NCBI GenBank assembly: GCA_015179025.1 | Contig: WHUX01000165.1 | Coordinates: forward strand, 1 to 64,000 | DNA from: Terfezia claveryi | Lineage: Eukaryota; Ascomycota; Pezizomycetes; Pezizales; Pezizaceae | Direction: 5' to 3' | Length of the DNA: 64,000 bases | Part shown: positions 35,663-48,029 of the stretch, one piece after another | How positions within the stretch are numbered: position 1 is the first letter of the stretch | Layout of the letters: each line of letters starts with the position of its first letter | Position numbers and translations under genes: made by a program | Notes under the pieces: model-generated | Databases searched by the model: none | The model's input: the letters and a program-made list of their open reading frames with translations, nothing else | What the model was told of the DNA's origin: nothing

Positions 35663-36182
35663 TGTTAGTGATTGAATGCCGTACATTCATTCATTCTGCC
35701 CATGCCTTGCTATTCCACACGCAGCGACCTTCGGCCTGCAGATCTTATGGCAAACAATGGCCTTCTCAGGCATTGCGTGCTTCGGCCTTCATAGGCATTG
35801 CGTGCTCTGGCCTGCAGATCTTATGGCAAGCAATGGCCTTCTCAGGCATTGCGTGCTTCGGCCTTCACAGGCATTGCGTGCTCTGGCCTGCAGATCATAT
35901 GGCAAGCATTGGCCTTCACAGGCATTACGTGCTTCGGCCTTCACAGGTATTGCGTGCTACTCATATGTCCTTCTTCTACTTCACTTTCTTATGTACGTTC
36001 ATTCATGTATATATATCTCGTTCGTTTCCTGTTGGATAGATGAGAACAAGAACATAACAACACATCTTTTCACTTCTATATACTCTTCTCTTCGTGACAA
36101 TCTCACTTCGCTCATTCGTATTATCCTTCAGTGGACTTTTGGATCTCACTGCTGCCTATACCTCCCTCCTTTATCTCTTAAA
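35663..36182 (+). repeat. 5' LTR of copia element
   Basis: Begins TGTTAGTGATTG and ends CTCTTAAA. Inside are about three 80-bp tandem units alternating GGCCTTCTCAGGCATTGCGT and CTGGCCTGCAGATC. The usual CA end is absent: both LTRs end AA, next to a clear target duplication on the right. Confidence 0.9.
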
Positions 36183-37892
36183 GGTTCTGAGCCCTCTACA
36201 CTTTGACTCTCTACGAATAAGCACAACATGTCTTCCGAAGCAAGACCATCAAGCCAACCACGAACCCGTTCGAGAGTTCACCAAAATCAGCCTGATAGTG
36301 AAGAAGAAATCCTCGAAACTGTTGTACTCTCGCAACCACAACCTCTAGCTATTCCACAACCATAACCACTAGCTATTCCACAACCACAACTTCTAGCTCC
36401 TGAAGCTACACCACCGCAAGTTCAACTGGCTTTAGCGCTTGCTGCACAAGCACCGCAAGCGGCAGTACCTATTCCTGTCCATCGGGACTTCAGGTCTAGT
36501 ATTAAGCTAGAAAAGCTAGCAATTCTTGAAGGTGCAAAGAACTATGATCTTTGGTCACAACAAATGCTGATAATCTTTGACACTCTAGAAGCTACACAAG
36601 TAGTTGTCAACGGCTATATTCCTTCGCTCACAGCAACAGCTGCTGAAATAACACATCATAAGCATATAGAGATAGAATCTCTTCTGCTCCTTATTCAAGT
36701 TGTTTCGCAGGAAATCATGCTGCAGATTAGTAGGCATAGGTCTGCAAATAAGATCTGGCATTATCTCCGCAAAACATACTACAAAGATACCCCGCTGTCC
36801 TTTGTACATGAAATTCATGCCTTTAATTCGCTTGCTTCCACACTTGATAGCTAACAATCAATTTTTCAGTTTATTGACACTTTCGAGATTCGATGGATGC
36901 GGTTGCACTAATTGACCTCGAATGCACATCTTGGCAGCTTCAAGGCTGTGTATAGGACTTTGCTAGAACTTGAAGAAGCTAAGCGCGAATACCTCCTCGC
37001 TTCCTTAGTCACTCACTATCCCAATGTGGTAGATAACCTGACTACTAAGGAAAATCTCTCGTATGATAATTTGAAGGAGAGGCTAGTAGGTCTAGCGATC
37101 AATAACCAACTCTCGAGCTACAATGGTGGAAACTAGACCAACACGGCACTACTAGCCAATGGTCGCCCGAATAAGGCTAGAAGGAAGAAATTTGCGCAAT
37201 CCCAGCAACAAGCCACAAAATCTCAATCCCAGCAAGCTTCACAAGCTTCACAAGCCTCTGCAGATCCAGGCACTCGGTCTTGTACCTACTGCAAATGACA
37301 CAGACATCGATTCAAAGGTCATGTCTGGCAAGATTGCCGGAAGCTAAAACATGACCAAGCTAGCAAGAAACAAATAGCGCAGCCCCAAGCTGCTGTTGCC
37401 CAAGTTGCACAAGCCTCCATTTCTGAAGCCCAAGTTTCTCAAGCGCTTGTCTCCCAACAACTCGATCCCTCCGGTTTTGTCTCTGAATCTATTCAGACCA
37501 ACCCACAGGTTAGTACAATATATACCTGGAAACTAGACACATGTGCAACAGCTCACATAACATCTGATATAGGTCATTTCTACCACATCTACCCGCATCA
37601 CGGAGTTGTGAAGGTTGGGGGTAACAACCTCCTTCCTATCAAGGGGAAAGGCACTGTGATAATACATGCCTCTCTACCCAACAATACAATCAACTGTCTG
37701 TTCTTAAAGAATGTGTTATATGTGCCTACTCTAAGTCATAGTCTGTTTGCCTAGGATGTCGTTAAGTTTAAGGTTGTTATGGTCGCTAGGGATAATGTTA
37801 TTCATATGTTCAATAAAAGTGATCTTCAGACTCCGATCTAAGTTGCAGATATTAGGGACAAGCTTCCCTGGTTGCGAGAAACTGCGAATTCA

Positions 37893-38215
37893 CAATCTCA
37901 TATAAGCCCTGTAAGCAGCTCTAATACTCATACTGGGCTTATGAGCTCTTCGCTTACTTCGCAACCTCATATAAGCCTTATGAGCTCTTCGCTTACTTCG
38001 CAACCTCATATAAGCCCTATGAGCTCTTCGCTTACTTCACAATCTCATATAAGCCCTGTGAGCAGCTCTAATGCTCATACCGGCCTTATGAGCTCTTCAC
38101 TTATTTCGCAACCTCATATAAGCCTTATGAGCTCTTCGCTTACTTCGCAACCTCATATAAGCTCTGTGAGCAGCTCTAATGCTCATACCGACCTTATGAG
38201 CTCTTCTTCATATAT
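37893..38215 (+). repeat. In-frame minisatellite in copia protease-integrase spacer
   Basis: About eight units of 36-39 bp around ATGAGCTCTTCGCTTACTTC and CAACCTCATATAAGC. They keep the gag-pol frame and encode Ser-rich repeats such as MSSSLTSQPHIS. Confidence 0.85.
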
Positions 38216-39059
38216 TCATTAGCATAATCCATTTGGGCATGCAGCTAATATATACCCAGCTGCATATGCTGACGGCGAGCTCTTACATGAGGCACCCGCC
38301 AACTTCATATGCAATGCGTGTATTATGTCAAAATCAACTAATAATACCCCATTCACTCTTTCTCATGCTCGCTCTATAAGGGCATTTGAACTCATGCATA
38401 GCGATCTAAGTGGCAAGCAGCCTATCGCATCTTATGGTAACTCTCTCTATTACATCACGTTTATAGATGATTTTACCCGCATGGCATAGATGTACTATCT
38501 AATAGCCAAATCCGATGCAAACCAAGTGATTATTGATTTTATCACCTTTATCCAAAGGCAGTTCAATACTACTATTCTGGCTGTTTTAACTGATAACGGT
38601 GGAGAATATATCAAGGTTAATACTTACTTCAAACAACAAGGTATATGCCATATAAGGACACTACCCTATTCTCATGAATCGAATGGTGTTGCGGAACGCT
38701 TTAACCGCACAATACAGACAATGGTCAGAGGCATGCTCACCAATATATCAGATAAGAGGTTGTGGGCGAAAGCATGCTCAACCGCTGTTTATTTGAAGAA
38801 TCGCCTTCCATATTTACATCTCCAAGGGATAATACCCTATGAAGCCCTGTATAAGGCAAAACCATCAATTAGTCGTTTACACCCTTTTGGACAGTATTGC
38901 TTTGCTAACATCTACGAGGAAAATAGACCAAGTGGCAGCAAGCTTCTCCCACAGGCAGAAAGTACGATATTTGTTGGTTATACGGACAGTACTTCTATAT
39001 ATAGGATACAGCTTAAAAATAAGCATATTAAGACAATAAGAGCAGCTCTTTGCTTATTC

Positions 39060-39370
39060 TCTCCAACGAGCGCAAGCTTACCAGCGACCGTAAGCTTACC
39101 AGCAAGCGCAAGCACACAAGCGAGCTTACCAGTGAGCAATCAAGCAAGCTTACCAGCAAGCTTACCAGCAAACAATCAAGCAAGCTTACCAGCAAGCAAT
39201 CAAGGAAGCTTACTAGCGAGCAATCAAGCAAGCTTACCAGCGAGCTTACCAGCAAGCGCAAGCACACAAGCAAGCTTACCAGTGAGCGCAAGCTTACCAG
39301 CAAGCGCAAGAACACCAGCAAGTGCAAGCACACAAGCAAGCTTACCAGCGAATGCAAGCCTACCAGTGAG
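39060..39370 (+). repeat. In-frame tandem repeats between copia integrase and RT
   Basis: Short units around AGCTTACCAGCAAGC and AATCAAGCA encode an Ala/Ser/Leu/Pro-rich hinge (ASLPASNQ-like). Being multiples of 3, they do not break the polyprotein. Confidence 0.85.
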
Positions 39371-41169
39371 CTCAAGATATGATCTCAGACTAAAGAAAAA
39401 GGCAAAAATAGCTATTCTTGCTGAAGCTCAATCAAGCGATCTCACCCAGCTACCCAAGGCAATCCCATACAAGCTAGCCTTGCTAGCAGCCAACATAACC
39501 AACGAACCCAGAACATACCTACAAGCTTCTAAAGGGCCTGATTCCTGCAAATGGTATGTGGTAATGCAAGCAGAGCTGCAAGCGTTAGCCGACCAAAATG
39601 TCTGGGATGTTATGCCTATACCCTCTAACTGTAATATTGTCGGTTCCAAATGGGTATATAAGATAAAGCGGGATGCTGCTGGCAATATCAGCCAGTATAA
39701 AGCAAGATTGGTGGCACAAGGGTATTCTCAGCAACCCAGTACGGATTTTGATGAGGTTTTCGCTCCCGTCGTCAGATATAACTCACTCCGCTTACTCATT
39801 GCCCTATCCATATGCTTAAACTGGCCAAAACCAGACCAGTTTGATATCAAGGGCGCATTCCTATATGGCTATCTTAATGATGAAGTCTATATGCATCTTC
39901 CTCCTGGTTTCTTCAAAGATCAGCTGGACTCATGCGCTCTATTAAAAGGATCTATATATGGACTAAAACAAAGTCCAAGGCAGTGGTATGCTAGGCTGAC
40001 TAGCTTCCTCATACCGCAGGGCTACAAAGCAACTAACTTTGACCCTTGCGTCTTAGTACATACCAGTTATAATATCATTATCGCAATCTATGTTGATAAT
40101 ATTACTATATTTGGATCCAGCCCACTTAGACAGGAGCTAAAGGCATTGCTAAAGAGAGAATTTGATTTTAGCAATATGGGCCCTCTAAACTGGCTGCTTG
40201 GAATTCAAATAGAATGGCAGTGTCAATATTCGGTGACCTTGTCGCAACACACATATATAGACCAATTACTGGTGAAATTTGGGATGGACTCTTGCAACCC
40301 GGTTGTTCTTCCTCTCAATCCTCACCACAAGCTGGTAAAGGCTGATGAAGGAGACAATGACCTTGCTGATGTCTCCCTATACCAGCAAATTATAGGCTCT
40401 CTAATGTACCTTGTGATTGGCACATGACCTGATCTGGCATATATGGTCTCGGCACTCTCTCAATTTTCTTCAAAGCCGACAACAGCACATATAGGGGTAC
40501 TCAAGCAAGTCTTGCAATACCTCAAAGGCACTTGCAACCTCAAGCTTTCATATACCTCAAACGCTATTCATTTAGCTGGCTTCTGAGATACAGATTATGC
40601 AGGTGATCGATCCGACCGAAAATCCACCATGGGCTACATCTTCCAGATAGCAACTAACACCATTTGCTGGCGGGCTATCAAACAGCGATGTGTCGCCACT
40701 TCTACAGTTGAAAGCTGAATATATCGCTCTGTCAATAACCGCTAAGCACCATGTATGGCTTCAGTCTGCTCTAAATAAGCTCAGAATTACTGCACCAGCC
40801 GCCCTGAGCGCTGATAACGATGGCTCTATTGATCTGACCTCTAATCCTCGCATCATTGATAAGAGCAAACACATCAACGTGGCTTATCACCATGTGCGAG
40901 ACCTTGTTGAGTCTGGGAAGCTCACAGTCTTATACATTCCAAGTCACGATAATTTAGCTGACTTATGCACTAAACCATTTCCCCAACCACGACTCTCTAT
41001 ACTAAGAGATCTCGTTCTAGGATAAAAACAATCAAATTCAACACTCTTTTCCCTATACATTTTTTTTTTTTTCCATATCCATGGTTTTTTATAGGTTTTT
41101 TTAATGAGGTTGACTTGATTGCATACATTTAGGAAGATAGGAGGGGCTTGAGTCTAGCAAGTATGAGCT

Positions 41170-41178
41170 GAAGAGGGG
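41170..41178 (+). promoter_or_regulatory. Polypurine tract of copia element
   Basis: GAAGAGGGG directly precedes the 3' LTR and fits a plus-strand primer. Confidence 0.75.
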
Positions 41179-41698
41179 TGTTAGTGATTGAATGCCGTAC
41201 ATTCATTCATTCCGCCCATGCCTTCCTATTCCACACCTAGCGACCTTCGGCCTGCAGATCTTATGGTAAGTAACGGCCTTCTCAGGCATTGCATGCTTCG
41301 GCCTTCACAGGCATTGCATGCTCTGGCCTGCAGATCTTATGGCAAGCAACGGCCTTCTCAGGCATTGCGTGCTTCGACCTTCACAGGCATTGCGTGCTCT
41401 GGCCTGCAGATCATATGGCAAGCATTGGCCTTCACAGGCATTACGTGCTTCGGCCTTCACAGGCATTGCGTGCTACTTATATGTCCTTCTTCTTCTTCAC
41501 TTTCTTATGTACGTTCATTCATGTATATATATCTCGTTCATTTCCTGTTGGATAGATGAGAACAAGAACATAACAACACATCTCTTTACTTCTATATACT
41601 CTTCTCTTCGTGACAATCTCACTTCGCTCATTCGTATTATCCTTCAGTGGACTTTTGGATCTCACTGCTGCCTATACCTCCCTCCTTTATCTCTTAAA
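41179..41698 (+). repeat. 3' LTR of copia element
   Basis: 520 bp, same ends (TGTTAG...CTTAAA) and tandem units as the 5' LTR. Followed by TGATC. Confidence 0.92.
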
Positions 41699-41703
41699 TG
41701 ATC

Positions 41704-42201
41704 TAGGGAAAGGATAGGGGCAAGGCAAGGGTAGGGCCAGGGTAACACTCACGTAGGAATGCTATGTGTATGACTAAGAAAACTAGGCTTGTCATAGACA
41801 CCTGTTATGGATGTCACGGATGATGTCAGGGGGGGTAGGATGTTCAGACGGCAAGGGGCAAGGATAAGAGACACGCAGAAGTGGTTGCCGCATGTGTCGA
41901 AGGGAGGCAGCTATGCTGCAGAGTTGTTTTGTACGAGATAAGGATGTGTACAAGGGAGGTGCACAAGTGTTGGGAGAAGCAAGGTCCTATATTGGGTATA
42001 CAAGACGTTGGATAGGGATCCAACGTGAGTGCGAGAGCGAGGAGATATATATACATAGTGGCCCAAGGCCGATAACAGAATAAGGTTCTGAGATAGGGAA
42101 TCCTCGACAGTCGTGCTGAAAGTGGTATGACTCTCGAAACACAATCTAGTACTAGGCAATATCAATAACAATAATAATGGTAAAGAGAGGTGGTTGTTAC
42201 A
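41704..42201 (-). repeat. 3' LTR of G6, second piece
   Basis: Continues the LTR at TAGGGAAAGGATAGG and ends TGGTTGTTACA. Directly followed by the element-sense polypurine tract TAAAGAGAGGGATAG (42202-42216). Some 150 bp of AAC-rich untranslated sequence separates it from pol; part of that (ACAACCTGACAACAACA) is duplicated. Confidence 0.9.
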
Positions 42202-42371
42202 CTATCCCTCTCTTTAGGCAAGAGCTCCAATGATACAAAGGCTTGGGTGTAATAATAGTAAAAACAACCTGACAACAACAAAAACAACAATCATAACTCC
42301 GAATAACCTGACAACAACAGTAACAACAATCATAATTTCAACTCCAAATCAACGAAGATAAGACAAAAATA

Positions 42372-45300
42372 TTATTCAGCTGGACAAGGCTTGAGAGGGT
42401 AACGCTAGTGGAATAGGGTGACCAGGTCAGGGGCGTTTTCCAGATCCTCTACTGGTTGCCAGGTGGTCTCCTCGTCCCCTAACCATTTGACCTTGTACTG
42501 AACTCGTCCATAGCGCTTCCTAGAGTCCAATACCTCCTCAACCTCCCACTCCTCTTCACCTGCAATCACCACGAAAGGAGGGGGGGGTGCTTTTGTCCTG
42601 AAAGGGGATCGTCGGCGGCTGGCTCGATCTCCGAGACATGAACGACTGAATGGCGCTTGATCTCCCTAGGAAACCTCAGTCGGTAAGCATGAGTGCCCAC
42701 AGCTGCTAACACCTCGTAGGGGCCTAGAAACTTATGATCCAGCTTACGGGAGGGCCGTTCTGTCCGGAAGTGTCTGCTAGAAAGCCATACCTTATCTCCT
42801 GGCTGGTACCTTGAGGCTGGCAACTATGATCCATTGGCATATTCTGCTTGCCTGGCCTGGGCATATCTTAGCTCAGCCTTTAGGGTACGGTAGAGTTCAG
42901 CGATTCCAGCTGCCAATTCCTTAGCCGGGGATAGGCTTTCTGCAAAGGTGCTAAGGTATCCACGAATTAGGGGTGCTAATTATAATTGGCCAGGAAGGGA
43001 GAGGTTTTCGAGGACTCCAAAAACTGGTTGTTGGCGACGAATTCGCAGGTCGCCAGCAACAAAACCCAGTTGTCCTGCTGGTAATTGATGAAAGCCTTCA
43101 GATACTGCTCCATAATGGCATTCATCCTCTCCGATTGGCCGTCCGTCTGGGGTTGGTAACCTGTTGACAGACGAACTTTGATCCCCAGAAGTCCGCAGAA
43201 GGCTTGCAAGAATTCTGAGGTAAACTGGGGCCCACGGTCGGACATGATCGATTCAGAGAGGTCATAGTACTGGAATACATTATTGAGGTAGAGGTTGGCT
43301 AACTCCAGAGTAGAGCAGGTATCCCGGCAAGGTATAACATGCTTTATCTTCGACAACCGGTCTACCACCATCAGGATGGCATTCAACCCTGCATCTTCCA
43401 GCAATCCCGTTACGAAGTCCATAGTCAGGTGCAGCCAGGGCCGATCTGGGATGTCCAGAGGTTTCAGGGTCCCATATGGGGCATGGCGGACAGGCTCAGC
43501 ACATTTGCAAACATGGCAGTTCCGTATGTACTGTTCCACGTCCTTCCGCTGGTTAATCCATGTGTATTCCCTAGGTAGCAGCTCCAACATTTTAGCCACC
43601 CCAGGGTAACCTGCAACCAGGCTGTCATGGTGTTCCTTAATTAATCGTAGGTGCAGCTCTCCTTCTGGTACATAGAGCCGTTCGAGGTGAAAAAGGATGC
43701 CCACCTAGACGATACATTCGGCCAGGGAAATCTTGTAGTGGTAGCGCTGGCCGGAATCTACTGCGGTGATGATGTCTTTGGCCAGGGGGTCTTCTTCGTA
43801 AGTCTGTTTCACCAGCTGTCGGAGGTCGGCTTCCACTTCAGCAAGGGTATTGGCTGCCAGATCAAGGTTTTCGGGCTTCAATACCACCTGATTCTGGTAT
43901 TTTAGCCTTTCATCCCCCCTTTAGGGAGGTCTCCTGATCTCCTAGTCAAAGCATCCAGTTTCCTACCAGCCTTTCCTGGCCAGTATTTGATCTTGAAGTT
44001 GAACTGGGAGAGGAACTCCGACCACCTAGCCTGCCGCCGCTTAAGCAGCTTGGTGGTAGTAAAATACTCAAGGTTCTTATGATCGGACAGTACCTCAATA
44101 ATTCCCTTGGCTGACTCCAGGTGTGGCCTCCACTCCTCGAATGCTCGCACAATGGCCATTAATTCCTTATCATAGATTTCATAATTACACTCCGCCGGTG
44201 AGTGCTTTTTTGAGAAGTATGCTACTGGGTGGAGGATACCATTATCATTATTTTGAGACAGTATTCCAGCGGAGATGTAGTCAGAGGTATCAGTTTCGAC
44301 AATGCATTCTCGATCGGGATCGAAGTGGGCTAGGATCGGAGCTGAACAGAAGGCTTTCTTGAGGTCCTCGAAAGTTGCCTAGGCTGCTGGATTGGACTGA
44401 AAAGCCTTTTTCCGTATTCCAACCTCCATCTTGGTCTTGGTCAGGACTGTTAGAGGTGCCACAATTTTCGAATAACCCAGAATGAACCGGCGATAGAAGT
44501 TAGCAAAACCCAGGAAGGCCTGTACATCCTTCAGATTGGCAGGGATTTCCCATTCCTAGATTGCTGCAACCTTGGCAGGGTCCATTTTAATGCCTTTCGT
44601 AGTTATGATCAAGCCCAAGTACTTCACCTTTTGGACATGAAATTCACATTTTTCGGGCTTGAGGTATAACCCAGCTTGTTCCAACTTCTCTAATACTTGT
44701 CGGACATGGATCCTGTATTCTGCAAGCGAAACAGAGTATATGAGAATGTCGTCTAGATAAGCGGTACAGAATACATCTAGAAAGTCCTGTAAGGTGTCGT
44801 TTTTTAAAGTGCTGGAAGGAGGCTGGTGCATTGGTCAGACCGAAGGGCATCACGTTGTACTCGAAGTGGCCATATTATGTCCGGAAGGCAGTTTTCCACT
44901 CCTCCCCTTTGGCAATCCATACCAAGTTATAGGCCCCCCTCAGGTCCAATTTGGTAAACCATTTAGCCTTTGACAACCTGGCCAATGTCTCCTAGATCAG
45001 GGGCAAGGGGTATCTATTTTTTACCGGTATCTCATTCAAACCACAGTAGTCCACGCATAACTAAAGGAAACTATCCGATTTCTTCACGAATAGTACAGGG
45101 GCTCCAACTGGGAAGAGCTATGCCGAATGAAGCTCTTGTTGAGGTTTTCCTTCAGGTACTTCTTCAGAGCCTCTAATTCCAGCCAGGACATTCCATAGAG
45201 TAGGCCGTACGATGGGGTCTTTCTTTCCACCAGGCGGATTGTATGGTCATATAGTCGGTGTGGCGCCAACTTCTCCGTGGCTTTTTCTGAAAACAAATCA

Positions 45301-46205
45301 ATGAACTCGTGGTATTCCTCTGGAACTATAGACTTCCAGTCCTCCCTAGACCTCATCTTGTTGATCGCCAGGTTCACCTCGTATATGGAAAGAGTATGTG
45401 CCTTCAGCTTGTGCCTCCTAGTGAGGTAAGCGAAAGCTCCTACACCAATAAAGCTAACATTTACGGGTTTTTGGGGAGCGGAGGATATCAGGGAAACAGG
45501 GGGAACAGAAACAAGTGGGTTGTCAACATTGATGTGTACGGTCTAGTGTACTACCTGAGTGGGGTCCTCTACCGGGGGTGGTAGTGTGCATAATCCCTTA
45601 ATAGCGGTCCGTGGGGCACCAGAGTGCCTCTTACAATACCCACTATTAAAATTTAAGGTATAAGAGCCAAAGTTGATGGAGACATTATGCATTCGGAGCC
45701 ATAGAATCCCCAGAACAATTAGGTATTTGAGCTTGGTCACAAATATGGGGAGACTCTCTGAGTACTCTCCAATGGCACTGGGTAGACAAGCAAGGTTTGT
45801 GATAGCCCTGGAAGAGATGGGGCGGCCATCGATAATGTAGAGAAGGCAGGGGGTGTGGAGTTTCGAGGTTGGTATAGAGTTTTTACTGACGAAGGTCTGG
45901 TCAATGAATGCTATTCTTGAAGTACTACAATCTATGAGAGCTGATGTAACAACTGTTTTATCATTGAACTTGACAGTTATTGGTACCACAAAATGCTCGC
46001 CGAACAAGCGAGATTCATCAACAGACATAGATGCAGAAACAGAAAAAGATGACAAAGACAAATGACCCAGGATAGGTCCCTTGCTAGTATCAGCAACTAG
46101 GCAAGGGACAGGGCTTTTCCCCACTCGTCCACCTCCTCGATCTGGGGTTCTGAGATGTTGGCTGGGCGGTCAGAGATGGCGTGGACGGCCAAGGAGCAGT
46201 TTTTT
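42372..46205 (-). pseudogene. G6 pol: protease to chromodomain
   Basis: Protease with ALIDCSTSRIAFIDQTF near 45930. RT has [14 protein letters not shown] sequence near 44940 and an intact YLDDILIYS box at about 44750. A small deletion near 44800 (QHF then frameshift) breaks the RT. RNase H 44360-43910; integrase frame 43704-42976 with NCHVCKCAEPVRHAP, LTMDFVTGLL, IMSDRGPQFTSEF and TDGQSERMNAIMEQYL; chromodomain near 42560-42390. Stop TAA at 42372-42374. Several Trp codons have become TAG. Confidence 0.88.
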
Positions 46206-47293
46206 CGAAAAGGACAGGCTGCAATGAAGTGATCAGCCTTCCCGCACACAATACACAAGCCTTTATTCCTGCACCTATCCCGTTCCTCCTACGTCAATCG
46301 AGGCCTTCCCGAGGACAAATCCATAGGGGCGGGCCCTCCTAGCACCAGCGAAGGATGTGCCGGTTTGTTGGCCAGGGTCGTGGTTGTTACAGTGGATTGG
46401 GCTAGCTTCGGCTGCTGCTGCTGTTGTGCTGGGCGGGTGGTCGGTCGGAAGGCCGGTCGGTGGCGTAACCTGGCTATTCGTTGCTCCACCATGGAGGCCT
46501 AATCGATCAACTCCTCGAGGGTATCAACCGCGGGGAGGGTAAACATGGCTTGTTGGAGCTTATCGCTGAGCTCCTCCTGGAATTGCTCGAACTTAGCCTG
46601 GTCATTCCACCTTACCTCTGTGGCCAGCCTTGAGAACTCTACGACGTAAGTAGATAGCTCTGATTTGCACTGTCTCAGTACCTAGAGTGCTCGACTGGCC
46701 GTCCCTACTGTATCAGGATCTCCGAATGCCCGATCCAAGATAACAAACAAGGCTGAGACATAGTCAAGCTTGATCCCTGTCTCGAGTACATATGGCTGGA
46801 TTTGATCCATGGCCTTGCCCTCCGGCAGGGCAAACACATAGGCCAGGCGGTGTTGTTCTGATAGAAACCTAGCTGAATCCCTACTCAACTTCAAGTTCAC
46901 CGCATTTTTCTAGGCTCGTAGACGAGCTCTATTGCAATTGAACTTAGGGGGGGTGGGGATACTTTCCGTTTTGGCGGTGGTAGTTGGCGAAGGGATAGCC
47001 AGATTCGCTAGGGCACGGCCGAGGTTTTGTACCGTGGTCCGTTCAGTGGCTAGGGCAAGGTTCACATAGTCGAGATCCGTCTGGAGGACAATGATCTCTT
47101 CGTCAGCGGATCTCATCTTTTGTTCGGCCACGGCCAGGCTGTTGCCGAGTTCGGCCCCGATGGCATCCATGGCCTCGAAGATGTCGATGATTTCTCAATG
47201 ATAGGTATTCAATTCGTTCGGGCCTGAGGGTATAGGGGAGCTTCTCTAGGTCTGGAACCTGACGGTATGTGGTGGGAGAGCTGCTCCTGACAT
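46097..47293 (-). pseudogene. G6 gag
   Basis: ATG at 47293. Open pieces hold the N-terminal helix (MDAIGAELGNSLAVAEQKMR), capsid-like segment (PEGKAMDQIQPYVLETGIKL) and a Gln-rich linker (RPAQQQQQPKLAQ). The knuckle near 46240 reads CIVCGKADHFIAAC-like. The frameshift heptamer is at 46199-46205 and the TAG end at 46097-46099. Stops at several sites. Confidence 0.85.
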
Positions 47294-47329
47294 GACTGCG
47301 TACCAGTTGGTCCAAAGGATCCAACGTAG

Positions 47330-47922
47330 TGTAACGAGGGCTCTGGAGGACAAGGCAACCAAGGGGTATGCCGGAGCAGTAGCAAGGGGGAATCGCACAT
47401 GTAGGAGTGCTACATGTGTGATCTAGGGAAAGAATAGGGGCAAGGCAAGGGTAGGGCTAAGGTAATACTCACATAGGAATGCTATGTGTATGACTAGGAA
47501 AACTAGGCTTGTCATGGACACCTGTTATGGATGTCACGGATGATGTCAGGGGGAGGCAGGATGTTCAGACGGCAAGAGGCAAGGACAAGAGACACACGGA
47601 AGTGGTTGCCGCATGTGTCGAAGGTAGGCAGCTGTGCTGCAGAGTTGTTTTGTACAAGACAAGGATGTGTACAAGGGAGATGCATATGTGCTAGAAGAAG
47701 TAAGGTTCTGTATTGGGTATATAAGACATTAGATAGGAATCCAACGTGAGTGCGAGAGCGAGGAGATATATATACCTGTTGGCCCAAGGCCAATAACAGA
47801 ATAAGGTTCCAAGATAGGGAACCCTCGACAGTCGTGCTGAAAGTGGCATGACTCTCGAAACATAACCCGGTACTAGGCAACATCAATAACAATAACAATG
47901 GTAAAGAGAGGCAGTTGTTACA
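47330..47922 (-). repeat. 5' LTR of G6
   Basis: 593 bp, TGTAACAACTGCC...GTTACA in element sense. Longer than G5 LTRs because of an extra internal segment with a second CGTAGGA-type motif. TATATATA box near 47766. Confidence 0.9.
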
Positions 47923-48029
47923 CGTATGAAGGTTTAAGAAGTAGGAACTAAGAGATAAGAAGAAGAACTAAGTAAGAAGTAAGTACTGTATATTCTGCGA
48001 CTCTCTAATAAAATCAGATAGACTTTATG

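Larger units (their letters stand above)
36228..41025 (+). pseudogene. Copia gag-pol polyprotein
   Basis: Starts MSSEARPSSQPRTRSR. Gag: NYDLWSQQMLIIFD, then a CCHC knuckle CTYCK-x-HRHRFKGHVWQDC near 37280-37330 with a stop inside. Protease: WKLDTCATAHITSD near 37530 (D-T-C instead of D-S/T-G). Integrase: CNACIMSK, HSDLSG, LTDNGGEYIK, GVAERFNR give the metal-binding and D, D, E residues. RT: KWVYKIKRDAAGNISQYKAR, YKARLVAQGY, FDIKGAFLYG, YGLKQSPRQWY; the catalytic box is YVDN, not YVDD. RNase H follows, with a one-base insertion near 40711 shifting to the last frame (40690-41025, ending TKPFPQPRLSILRD). Stops (36368, 36852, 37136, 38487, 40427 and others) are mostly C to T or G to A. Confidence 0.92.
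35663..41698 (+). mobile_element. Ty1/copia retrotransposon
   Basis: A 6.0 kb element with 520-bp LTRs of identical length, TGATC duplication (35658-35662 and 41699-41703), one gag-pol frame in the copia order integrase then RT, and a polypurine tract. LTRs differ at only a few sites by eye, so insertion is recent. About ten stops and one frameshift make it non-functional. Confidence 0.93.
35569..47922 (-). mobile_element. Chromovirus G6, split in its 3' LTR by a copia element
   Basis: Gypsy element with perfect CGTAT duplication (35564-35568 and 47923-47927) and LTRs of about 592 bp. The 3' LTR is in two pieces (35569-35662 and 41704-42201) around the Ty1/copia element. gag and pol are collinear with G5. 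Relative age: older than the copia element and younger than the relic it interrupts. Confidence 0.92.

Noticed and set aside
35676..36206. Open frames in the copia LTR (repeats such as FGLHRHCVLWPAD)
   Set aside because: They arise from tandem units of the LTR, occur in both LTRs and end at the LTR border.
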